Shown here: in pieces, positions 54,408 through 62,195 of the stretch
Position numbering within the stretch: the first letter of the stretch is position 1
Layout of the letters: the number at the start of each line of letters is the position of its first letter
NCBI RefSeq assembly: GCF_018403245.1
Contig: NZ_BOSH01000001.1
Span: 496,001-560,000 of the forward strand
Length of the DNA stretch: 64,000 nt
Reading direction: 5' to 3'
From: Paenibacillus sp. J2TS4
Lineage (GTDB): Bacteria > Bacillota > Bacilli > Paenibacillales > NBRC-103111
The notes under the pieces: model-generated
Seen by the model: only the letters and a program-made list of their open reading frames with translations
Database searches by the model: none
Told to the model about the DNA's origin: nothing
Program-made: the position numbers and the translations under genes

Positions 54408-55618
54408 GTGAGCCATATGATTATCTCATCATCGGAGCCGGTATCATCGGGTTAACAATCGCGCGTGAGATAAAATCAAGATTTCCGGAAAAAAGAGTCG
54501 CCATTATTGAAAAAGAATCGGATGTGGCTTTCCACGCGAGCGGCAGAAACAGCGGGGTGCTGCATGCTGGTTTTTATTACACCGCCAACAGCCTGAAAGC
54601 GAAGTTCACTCAGGAGGGAAACAAGGCGCTGAGAAATTATTGTAAGGAGAATGATCTGAAAGTTAATTACTGCGGGAAATTGGTAGTAGCAACGAACGAG
54701 GAGGAGCTTAAAGGACTCGAGGAATTGAAAAGAAGAGCGGAAATCACCGGCGTCGAATTGCACTGGATGGATGAGACTGAAGTCGCCCGAGTGGATCCTA
54801 ACGCAAGAACTTACCGAAAAGCGCTGTATTCTCCTTCGACGGCAACGGTTGATCCTATTGAAGTTTGCCAAGCGATGAAAAAAGAAAATGAGCAGAATGG
54901 CGTCGTTTTTTACTTCAATACTAAATACGAGACATATAGAGAAGGGATGGTATTTACAAACCATAAATCGTTCCAATGTGCTTATGTCATTAACGCTGCC
55001 GGTTTGTATGCTGACAAAATTGCTCATGACTTCGGGTTTGGACAAAAATACACCATTATTCCTTTCAAAGGAATTTATTTGAAGTATGCCAAAAACAAAA
55101 CGGCTATTCGCACGAATATTTACCCGGTTCCAAATCTGAACAATCCCTTTTTAGGTGTGCACTTTACTAAAACGGTCGATGGCAGCATCAAAATCGGGCC
55201 TACGGCAATCCCCGCTTTATGGCGGGAAAATTATACAGGAATCAAAAATTTTCGGCTGAAGGAATTCATCAGCATTCTTTACTATGAATTCAAGTTATTT
55301 ATTACCAATTCCTTCCACTTTCGAAGGCTTGCCTTTGAAGAAATGAAAAAGTATGTCAAAGCGCATTTTGTTCGTCTCTCGTTGAAGCTTGTAAAAAATA
55401 TCGACGAGCGGGATTTTGGTTCATTTATAAGGCCAGGGATAAGAGCTCAATTATTAAATAAGGAAAATCTGGAGCTGGTTCAAGACTTTATCATTGAAGG
55501 CGACGATCGATCCATACATGTGCTGAATGCCGTGTCACCGGCTTTTACGTGCTCCATACCATTCTCCAAATATGTAGTTGATTCGATTGTGGAGAAACAA
55601 GGAGGTCTAGAGCGATGA
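54404..55618 (+). CDS. FAD-dependent oxidoreductase, LhgO (L-2-hydroxyglutarate oxidase)-like
   Basis: A 404-residue DAO-family flavoprotein. The FAD motif LIIGAGIIGLTIARE is at about 8-22, then FHASGRNSGVLHAGFYY near 43-60, closely typical of LhgO. L-2-hydroxyglutarate oxidases convert that acid to 2-oxoglutarate and feed electrons to quinone. Here the gene is translationally coupled on both sides (ATGA overlaps) to nucleotide-sugar genes, so a different substrate, for example a sugar acid, is likely. That is inference. No signal peptide is present. Confidence 0.82.
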   Translation: MSEPYDYLIIGAGIIGLTIAREIKSRFPEKRVAIIEKESDVAFHASGRNSGVLHAGFYYTANSLKAKFTQEGNKALRNYCKENDLKVNYCGKLVVATNEEELKGLEELKRRAEITGVELHWMDETEVARVDPNARTYRKALYSPSTATVDPIEVCQAMKKENEQNGVVFYFNTKYETYREGMVFTNHKSFQCAYVINAAGLYADKIAHDFGFGQKYTIIPFKGIYLKYAKNKTAIRTNIYPVPNLNNPFLGVHFTKTVDGSIKIGPTAIPALWRENYTGIKNFRLKEFISILYYEFKLFITNSFHFRRLAFEEMKKYVKAHFVRLSLKLVKNIDERDFGSFIRPGIRAQLLNKENLELVQDFIIEGDDRSIHVLNAVSPAFTCSIPFSKYVVDSIVEKQGGLER

Positions 55619-56172
55619 ACTTGATTCCAACGAAACTGGAAGGTGTAGTCATAATAGAGCCGGATGTATACGGCGACCACCGTGGATTTTTCATGGAAAG
55701 CTATAATCAAAGCAAATTTGCTCAACTTGGACTCCATTTTGATTTTGTGCAGGATAACCAATCCCTGTCCGTTCAACCAGGCGTGATTCGAGGGTTACAC
55801 TATCAGATGCATCCAAAGGCTCAGACGAAGCTTGTTCGGGTATTGACGGGAGCGATTTACGACGTGGTTGTTGATATTAGAAAAGGATCGCCGACATTCG
55901 GGCAGTGGGTCGGTGTTATTCTCAGTGAGGATAATAAAAGACAATTGGTTGTGCCTAAAGGCTTTGCTCATGGGATATGCACCTTGGTATCCCATACACA
56001 AGTGATGTATAAAGTGGATCAATTTTATTCTGCTGAACATGATCGGGGCATTGTATGGAATGATCCCGAACTTGGTGTGGAATGGCCTGTTTCCTCCCCT
56101 ATTCTTTCGGAGAAAGACAAGAATCAGCCTAGTCTCAAACAGGCCGAAAATAATTTTGTCATGGGAGAGTGA
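55615..56172 (+). CDS. dTDP-4-dehydrorhamnose 3,5-epimerase-like protein (RmlC family)
   Basis: A 185-residue cupin enzyme. The conserved VIRGLHYQ with the base His62, FVQDNQSLS near 45-54, and the Tyr-containing GFAHGICTLVSHTQVMYK near 118-135 match RmlC. It epimerises C3 and C5 of dTDP-4-keto-6-deoxyglucose, giving a 4-keto-L-rhamnose intermediate or a related sugar. It overlaps its neighbour upstream as ATGA. The dehydratase that would feed it (RmlB) is not in the window. Confidence 0.92.
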   Translation: MNLIPTKLEGVVIIEPDVYGDHRGFFMESYNQSKFAQLGLHFDFVQDNQSLSVQPGVIRGLHYQMHPKAQTKLVRVLTGAIYDVVVDIRKGSPTFGQWVGVILSEDNKRQLVVPKGFAHGICTLVSHTQVMYKVDQFYSAEHDRGIVWNDPELGVEWPVSSPILSEKDKNQPSLKQAENNFVMGE

Positions 56173-56176
56173 TCAG

Positions 56177-57229
56177 ATGAAAACGGTACTGGTGACAGGA
56201 GCCGGCGGTTATATAGGCAGTGTGCTCGTTCCCAAGCTTTTAGACAAAGGCTATAAAGTCAAGGCGCTCGATCGATTTTTCTTCGGGGAAGATAAGCTGG
56301 AGCCCCATCGTAACTTGCTTTTGATTAAAGAGGATAGCCGGAGAATGAAAGAAGAATATATGGCGGAGGTCGATGCAATCATCGATCTTGTTGCATTGTC
56401 CAACGATCCGAGCGGGGAGACATTCCGGGAAGCGACATATCAGATCAACCATATATCAAGAGTAAACACGGCGACTATGGCCAAAAAATTGGGAGTTGGA
56501 CGGTATATTTTGCCTTCATCGTGCAGTCTATACGGCTTTCAGGCTGAAGATGTAATCGTGAACGAAAACTCTCCGACCAATCCAATCTCTACGTACGCCA
56601 AAGCGAATGAAATGGCGGAAAAAGGCATACTGCCTCTCGCTGATGACCGTTTTACTGTTGTTGTTATGCGGCAAGCAACGGTATATGGCTATTCCCCTCG
56701 AATGAGATTCGATTTGGCGATCAACGGAATGACACTTGGAGCGTGGAAAAGCGGCGTCATACCTCTGATGAAAGACGGAACGCAATGGAGGCCGATGGTA
56801 CACGTTCAGGATACAACGGATGTCATGTGTTTATTGCTGGAAGCTGAACATGACAAAATCAATGGTCAAATTTTTAATGTAGGATCAAACGATAATAATT
56901 ATCAATTGGGTAAACTCGGCGATGAGATTGCCAAAGCGCTGCCCAAAGAAGTAAAGATTCAATGGTACGGAGATCCGGACCACCGTTCCTATCGTGTCAA
57001 TTTTGATAAAATTGAGCAGGTTTTAGACTGGAAAGCCAAGTGGACGGCAGCAAAGGGCGCGGAAGAAATATATAACGCTCTGGAGACAGGAAAAATATCC
57101 GTCATGGAACAAACGATCACATTAAATTGGTATAGGGAACTGATCAAATGGCACCGATTAATTCGGCAAGCAGAATTGTATGGAGGAATTATCGATTTAC
57201 AGGGGTCTGGTGTAGAGGAAAGGTTTTGA
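56177..57229 (+). CDS. NAD-dependent epimerase/dehydratase (extended SDR)
   Basis: A 350-residue extended SDR with GAGGYIGS at residues 8-15 for NAD binding, VDLVALSNDP-like segment near 75 and SSCSLYGF near 115. The YxxxK catalytic lysine position appears as STYAKANEMAEK, where the fifth residue is Asn, so the catalytic Lys may be replaced. The RMRFDLAINGMTLGAWKSG segment is typical of a subgroup that acts on dTDP-sugars. The ATG at 56177 is four bases after the previous stop, preceded by GGGAGAG. It likely forms or reduces a keto-sugar; the altered motif makes activity uncertain. Confidence 0.8.
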   Translation: MKTVLVTGAGGYIGSVLVPKLLDKGYKVKALDRFFFGEDKLEPHRNLLLIKEDSRRMKEEYMAEVDAIIDLVALSNDPSGETFREATYQINHISRVNTATMAKKLGVGRYILPSSCSLYGFQAEDVIVNENSPTNPISTYAKANEMAEKGILPLADDRFTVVVMRQATVYGYSPRMRFDLAINGMTLGAWKSGVIPLMKDGTQWRPMVHVQDTTDVMCLLLEAEHDKINGQIFNVGSNDNNYQLGKLGDEIAKALPKEVKIQWYGDPDHRSYRVNFDKIEQVLDWKAKWTAAKGAEEIYNALETGKISVMEQTITLNWYRELIKWHRLIRQAELYGGIIDLQGSGVEERF

Positions 57230-57233
57230 TGGC

Positions 57234-58319
57234 ATGAAAGCATGGAGAATAGGATGGGAAGACGGTTATCGGCGAGGATGGAGTTATGGCTATCATTTGG
57301 GCAAATGTGAAGCCATCGTACGCCAAAGCATGGAAGTGAAGGGGAGGTATTGGGATGTTAAGGTGCTTTTTGTGCCAGCACAAGGAGCACCTTATGCTTC
57401 TCTCGATCAAGGAATCGGCAGGGAACTGGAAGGACTTGTACAACAACTCAGGATCGCAGACAACCATCAGGATGCGGTTGTTCTTGCTGCTGAATTCCGT
57501 CCTGATCTTGTGATTGTCCTGGATGCTCTTGGGCAGACCTTTCCTGCCCATAAGGCGGATGAACTTCGAGCAATGGGAATAAGGACGGCCGTCTGGCTTC
57601 CGGACGACCCGTATCATTCGGATGTGACAGTAGGCATTGCTCCTCATTATGACTATGTGTTCACACTCGAAATGAGTTGTGTTTCCCTTTATCGGGAACT
57701 CGGCTGCAAGCAGGTCTACTATCTTCCTTTTGCCGTAAATCCCAACTATATTCGCCCAATTTATACAGAAACTGCTTATGAAACCGATGTTTGTTTTATC
57801 GGCAGCGCTTTTTGGAATAGAGTTGCGTTATTTGATGAAATTGCCGAATACTTGGCCGGAAAAAAGGTGAAAATTGTCGGATACTGGTGGGAACGATTAA
57901 AACATTATTCATTGCTTAAGGATAAAATCGACGGGATATGGCTGAGTCCGGAAGAAACGTTAAAACATTATAACAGAGCCAAAATTGTCATCAATCTCCA
58001 TCGTTCAAGTGAAGATCCGTCCCATAACAGTAACAGCCGAAATCTCCCCGCGCGTTCTGTCAATCCTCGCATGTTTGAAATTTCCGCTTGCGGCACATTG
58101 CAGCTTTCGGATGTTCGTGAAGGACTTCCGGATTTGTATACTCCGGAATATGAGATGGCTACATTCTCTTCCCCCGACGAACTGGTGAATAAAATTGAAT
58201 ATTATTTACACCACGAAGACGAGAGACGCGAAATGGCCTGGAGAGGGTTGCAAAAAACGATGCGGGAGCATACTTTTCGAAACCGGTTGTCTGAACTGTT
58301 AAGCATTGTCTTCGATTAA
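57234..58319 (+). CDS. CgeB-like glycosyltransferase with N-terminal (Gxxx)5 tag
   Basis: A 361-residue protein. Residues 7-26 form a tag with Gly at 7, 11, 15, 19 and 23, each followed by an aromatic or basic residue (GWEDGYRRGWSYGYHLGK). From about 40 it resembles the CgeB family of GT-B-like glycosyltransferases from spores, with a first Rossmann half (WDVKVLFVPAQGAP) and a second half ending in FEISACGTLQLSDVREGLP near 290, the nucleotide-sugar contact region. In B. subtilis CgeB belongs to the outermost spore crust. The gene starts four bases after the upstream stop. It is the first of five tag-bearing genes. Confidence 0.85.
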   Translation: MKAWRIGWEDGYRRGWSYGYHLGKCEAIVRQSMEVKGRYWDVKVLFVPAQGAPYASLDQGIGRELEGLVQQLRIADNHQDAVVLAAEFRPDLVIVLDALGQTFPAHKADELRAMGIRTAVWLPDDPYHSDVTVGIAPHYDYVFTLEMSCVSLYRELGCKQVYYLPFAVNPNYIRPIYTETAYETDVCFIGSAFWNRVALFDEIAEYLAGKKVKIVGYWWERLKHYSLLKDKIDGIWLSPEETLKHYNRAKIVINLHRSSEDPSHNSNSRNLPARSVNPRMFEISACGTLQLSDVREGLPDLYTPEYEMATFSSPDELVNKIEYYLHHEDERREMAWRGLQKTMREHTFRNRLSELLSIVFD

Positions 58320-58415
58320 AACACGAGAATAAAATGGACGGGTGTACCCGGCTCAATGAACGTACCAGGGAATAATATATTAACGAGTAAAAGAAGATGG
58401 ATAGGTGGTGAACGA

Positions 58416-59348
58416 ATGCTCCGTCTTAAGCGGAAAAAGAAGAGAATAACGCCCAAAAAAAACTGCAGTAAAGTATTTAACACTGGTTTTAACCAAGGCT
58501 ACGACAAGGGTCATGATGAGGGTTATCAACGTGGAAAATACGATGGTGAATACAAGTGGAGGGACGGGGTTGAAGGAATAGTGGATTCACTGCTCCCGGA
58601 TGGTGTAATCCTGCCGGAAATATCAGCCGAACAAATTATAGCAGCCGGACTAGAGCCGTTACGGCCGCACTTTCACCATCTTCTTACTGCCCAGCAAGTA
58701 GGAGACGAGATATTACATTCACTCGAAACGCGCATTCCGATGTCAGTCGTTCGCCTTGGAGATGGCGAACTGCTTACACTGGCTCAAGGAGTCGTCCTAA
58801 GTATTGAACAAGTAAAATCGGAAGGAGCTTTCCTGCAATACGCCGGGGTTAACGTTCCTGATTATGCAGCGCGCGATGAACTGGCTGATTCTGTGCGGCA
58901 AGCTACTATCGTAGGAATCCCCAAGCTGAGAGTTCGAAATTTCCAGCCCCTGTCCTTTCCTGTTTTGCGCGCACACGGAATTGATTATCAACAGTTATCT
59001 TTAACCGATTCCTTGATCAACTACTCTCTGTATCAGTCAGGTTACCTGTCCAAAATGGTTAGTGGACGCAATGTATTGATTATAGGTAACCTTGCCGTAT
59101 CTTTGGCGGATTATTTACGACGATACGGAGTGAACGTTGTCGATGCGATCGCTCCGGTTCACGGGGTCAAAGATATTCCCCGGGTCATGGATGAAGTTTT
59201 CCACTGTGTCTTTGATATTGCTCTGGTTGCATCCGGAATTGCATCCGTTATTATTGCGCAGAGGATTGCCGACGGGCTTGGCAAAGTGGCCATTGACCTG
59301 GGACATCTTGCCGATTCGATGCTGAAAGGAGAAGCTCCGTACAAATAG
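58416..59348 (+). CDS. GT-D fold glycosyltransferase with basic N-terminus and (Gxxx)6 tag
   Basis: A 310-residue protein. Residues 1-20 are very basic (MLRLKRKKKRITPKK), then residues 24-47 carry Gly at 24, 28, 32, 36, 40 and 44 (GFNQGYDKGHDEGYQRGKYD). After a linker, about 105-305 match the GT-D fold (DUF1792 type) glycosyltransferases; the sugar-nucleotide motif is SVVRLGDGELL near 126. AGGTGGTG precedes the ATG at 58416. The catalytic type differs from its neighbours, so the tag has been joined to unrelated enzyme folds. Confidence 0.8.
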   Translation: MLRLKRKKKRITPKKNCSKVFNTGFNQGYDKGHDEGYQRGKYDGEYKWRDGVEGIVDSLLPDGVILPEISAEQIIAAGLEPLRPHFHHLLTAQQVGDEILHSLETRIPMSVVRLGDGELLTLAQGVVLSIEQVKSEGAFLQYAGVNVPDYAARDELADSVRQATIVGIPKLRVRNFQPLSFPVLRAHGIDYQQLSLTDSLINYSLYQSGYLSKMVSGRNVLIIGNLAVSLADYLRRYGVNVVDAIAPVHGVKDIPRVMDEVFHCVFDIALVASGIASVIIAQRIADGLGKVAIDLGHLADSMLKGEAPYK

Positions 59349-59425
59349 TGGAGGCACCGGATGTTATACGACAAGAGAGCGATGTGAAAACATGTACTGA
59401 AAGAAAGTAAAAGGAGGTGATGATC

Positions 59426-59689
59426 ATGATCCGTGATCGGAAGAAAAAGAGGGCTTCTTCCGCCAGACGCCGAGTTAAGGCGAAGAAACGGATTGTACTC
59501 AAAGTTCTTAACAGTAAAACGAGAAAAAGAAGCGGGGTCAGAAAGCGGAGGACAGGAAGGAAAATTAACGGCGTCCTTTACAATAAAGGTTATGATGTCG
59601 GTTTTGACCAGGCATATGAAGAAGGTTTTAAAGTGGGATATGAACAAGGAATGGAGCAGGGGCATCAGACGAACGAGAGGGTATCTTGA
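59426..59689 (+). CDS. Small basic protein with (Gxxx)7 tag, no catalytic domain
   Basis: An 87-residue protein. Residues 1-50 are extremely rich in Lys and Arg (RDRKKKRASSARRRVKAKKR), and residues 55-80 repeat Gly every four residues (55, 59, then Ala 63, 67, 71, 75, 79) with aromatic neighbours (GYDVGFDQAYEEGFKVGYEQ). AAAGGAGG lies eight bases before the ATG at 59426. It has no known domain. Since it is almost nothing but basic region plus tag, it is a candidate scaffold or adaptor for the tagged glycosyltransferases around it; this is inference. Confidence 0.75.
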   Translation: MIRDRKKKRASSARRRVKAKKRIVLKVLNSKTRKRSGVRKRRTGRKINGVLYNKGYDVGFDQAYEEGFKVGYEQGMEQGHQTNERVS

Positions 59690-59727
59690 TGGGTGGCAAG
59701 TCGGCACTTAAAGGAAGGGGGGCATTT

Positions 59728-60885
59728 ATGGAACAAGGAAGCGTCCTGTCAAGAAAAATAATCTCTCATAAACGAAACGAACAGTATTCTTATCAAAAAG
59801 GATATGAGCGAGGCCGTCTTGTCGGATATGAACGGGGATATGAGGAAGGAATAGCGCGTGGCCTCCAATATACTTTATTGCCGATCGCTCTCGTCATAAC
59901 GGCTTCCAAGGATTTACCGACATTAAAAATGATGATTTACCATCCGTTTGACCAATTGAAAAAAATGGGTCAATACAATTTCATCGTGAGAACGGAAGAC
60001 GAAGTCAGTAGGGAAGATCTGGAACTCGCCAGTATCGTTGTATTTGTTCGTAATGTTGAACCCGGTGCTTATCGACATTTGGAAACGGCCCATGAGTTGG
60101 GGAAACGAACGGTCTATTGCATCGATGACAACTTTCTCGAAATTCCAGAGGGAGCACAAGAGTATCCTTACTACAAGGAACCGGTGCACAGGGAAGTTTT
60201 CGTCAACTTTTTGAGAAATGCACAACATATTCACGTCAATTCCGAATTTTTCGCAGATTATATCCGTCATCATTTTAATTCCCGGGTAACCTATTTTCCT
60301 GCAACGGTTGACTATGAATGGCTGGATCAAGGGGTAAAACCCATCCGACAAGACGGTCAAATTGTGATCGGTTATGAAGGAACCTATAAGGAGGATGATT
60401 TCAAACCGGTCGTTCCTGCAATCAAACGTCTTCTCGAGGAATACGGGTCGAGAATCAGGGTTGAATTCTTTGGTTTTATTCCTTCGTCTTTGCAAGGATA
60501 CCCGGGAGTTGAGCATTTACCTTATGAACAAGATTATCGCATATTCATTCATCGATTATACGGATTAGCCTGGGATATCGGTTTAGCTCCGCTTGCAGAT
60601 ACCTTATTTAATCAGTGCAAAACAAATAACAAATTCCGCGAGTATGGGGCGTGCATGATTCCCGGCATTTACAGTAAGGTTCCCACTTATTCGAGTTGGG
60701 TGAATCACGGGGAAACCGGTTATCTCGTACCGCATTCAGAAGAAGGGTGGTACGAAGCCATGAAAATAATGGTTGAAAATCCGGCCTTGCGCCAGAAAAT
60801 AAAAGAACGCGCTGAAGCTTTTGCCAGGAACCATTTCTCCATTGATGCCTGCGTCGAAAACTGGAAAAGTCAGATTTTATCTTAA
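59728..60885 (+). CDS. Glycosyltransferase with N-terminal (Gxxx)6 tag
   Basis: A 385-residue protein. Gly at 25, 29, 33, 37, 41 and 45 form the tag (GYERGRLVGYERGYEEGIAR). The rest is a GT-B-like glycosyltransferase (family 1/CgeB-like) with FVRNVEPGAYRHLE near 111, IGYEGTYKEDDFKPV near 215 and SEEGWYEAMKI near 340. It is a clear paralogue of the protein at 62196, with many shared stretches such as CKTNNKFREY. The ATG at 59728 is preferred because AAGGAAGGGGG precedes it; an ATG at 59689 is also possible. Confidence 0.82.
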   Translation: MEQGSVLSRKIISHKRNEQYSYQKGYERGRLVGYERGYEEGIARGLQYTLLPIALVITASKDLPTLKMMIYHPFDQLKKMGQYNFIVRTEDEVSREDLELASIVVFVRNVEPGAYRHLETAHELGKRTVYCIDDNFLEIPEGAQEYPYYKEPVHREVFVNFLRNAQHIHVNSEFFADYIRHHFNSRVTYFPATVDYEWLDQGVKPIRQDGQIVIGYEGTYKEDDFKPVVPAIKRLLEEYGSRIRVEFFGFIPSSLQGYPGVEHLPYEQDYRIFIHRLYGLAWDIGLAPLADTLFNQCKTNNKFREYGACMIPGIYSKVPTYSSWVNHGETGYLVPHSEEGWYEAMKIMVENPALRQKIKERAEAFARNHFSIDACVENWKSQILS

Positions 60886-60914
60886 TTTAGAATAATGAAG
60901 GGAGAGACGTTGGG

Positions 60915-62048
60915 TTGGAGACCAAACACATTCCCGTACTGCAGCCTAGCATCGGGCAAGAAGAAATCGATGCCGTAGTCGAAGTGTTGAAGTCCGGTTG
61001 GCTTGGTTTAGGGCCGAAGACCGAACAGTTTGAAACCGAATTTGCCGCTTATGTCGGAAGTCGCTTCATGGTCGCTCTTAATTCCGGGACAGCTGCTTTG
61101 CACCTCGCGTTAGAGGTTCTTGACATAGGTCCGGGAGATGAAGTGATCGTTCCGTCGATGACGTTCGTTTCCACCGCTCACGCTGTCAGTTATGTAGGGG
61201 CAACGCCTGTCTTTGCCGATGTGGAGAAAGATACGCTGAATATTTCCCTTGTGGACATCGAGCGGAAAATAACGGACAGAACGAAGGCGATCATTGTAGT
61301 CCATATGGCAGGGCATCCGTGCGATATGGACGCCATTCACCAGTTGGCGCTTTCCAAAGGAATTAAAGTGGTGGAGGATGCAGCGCACGCCTGCGGAGCT
61401 GCCTATAATGGTCGCCTGATCGGTTCGATAAGCGACATTACCTGCTTCAGTTTTCATGCCGTTAAAAATCTGACCTGCGGCGAAGGCGGCGGAATCACCT
61501 GCAATCAAGAATGGATGGCACGCAAGGTGCGGGAAAAAAGATGGGTCGGCATATCCAAAGATACGTGGATAAGATCGTCAAGCGAAAGGGTCTATGCCTG
61601 GCAATATTTTGTCGATAAAATCGGGTACAAATACCATATGAACGATATTCATGCCGCACTCGGCATTGTACAGCTTGGTAAATTGAATCAACTTAACGGT
61701 CGACGAAAGGAAATTGCAAGCCGTTACCAACAGGAGCTCAGCAACATTTCGTGGCTTGAACTTCCGCAGGAGAAAACGTATGCGCAAAGCTCCTGGCATT
61801 TATTTCAAATTAAGCTGGAGAATGAACAACTAAGAGACAAATTAATCCGTCATTTACAGGATCATAATATCGCGCCGGGGGTTCATTATTATCCTTGTCA
61901 TCTGCATCCTTATTACCTTCATCTGAAGGCAAGCGCTCCTGTTTCTTCGGAAATATGGAAGAGACTATTGACGCTGCCTATTCATCCTAATATGACAGAT
62001 GAGGATCAGGAACGGGTTATCGATTGCGTCCGTCAGTTTTCATCCTAG
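60915..62048 (+). CDS. DegT/DnrJ/EryC1/StrS family sugar aminotransferase
   Basis: A 377-residue PLP enzyme that transfers an amino group to a keto-sugar nucleotide. The PLP-binding lysine is near residue 184 in CFSFHAVKNLTCGEGG, with AAHACGAAYNGRLIGS and the N-terminal GPKTEQFETEFAAYVGS as further family marks. The start is a TTG at 60915 with AGGGAGAG eight bases upstream; no ATG is better placed. Similar enzymes act in spore polysaccharide (SpsC) and amino-sugar antigen synthesis. It has no (Gxxx) tag. Confidence 0.93.
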   Translation: METKHIPVLQPSIGQEEIDAVVEVLKSGWLGLGPKTEQFETEFAAYVGSRFMVALNSGTAALHLALEVLDIGPGDEVIVPSMTFVSTAHAVSYVGATPVFADVEKDTLNISLVDIERKITDRTKAIIVVHMAGHPCDMDAIHQLALSKGIKVVEDAAHACGAAYNGRLIGSISDITCFSFHAVKNLTCGEGGGITCNQEWMARKVREKRWVGISKDTWIRSSSERVYAWQYFVDKIGYKYHMNDIHAALGIVQLGKLNQLNGRRKEIASRYQQELSNISWLELPQEKTYAQSSWHLFQIKLENEQLRDKLIRHLQDHNIAPGVHYYPCHLHPYYLHLKASAPVSSEIWKRLLTLPIHPNMTDEDQERVIDCVRQFSS

Positions 62049-62195
62049 TATTGCTGTAAAATGAAGGAGGTTTCGTGTTAGGAAGGGAAGAAAAGGACTC
62101 TGCGCCGGCTAGACGCGGGAGGCTTTTCACTTCCTATCCGGGCCTCCTTTCCTGAGCTTTTAGGATAAAAAACAGAACAGGAAAAGGAGGACCAT

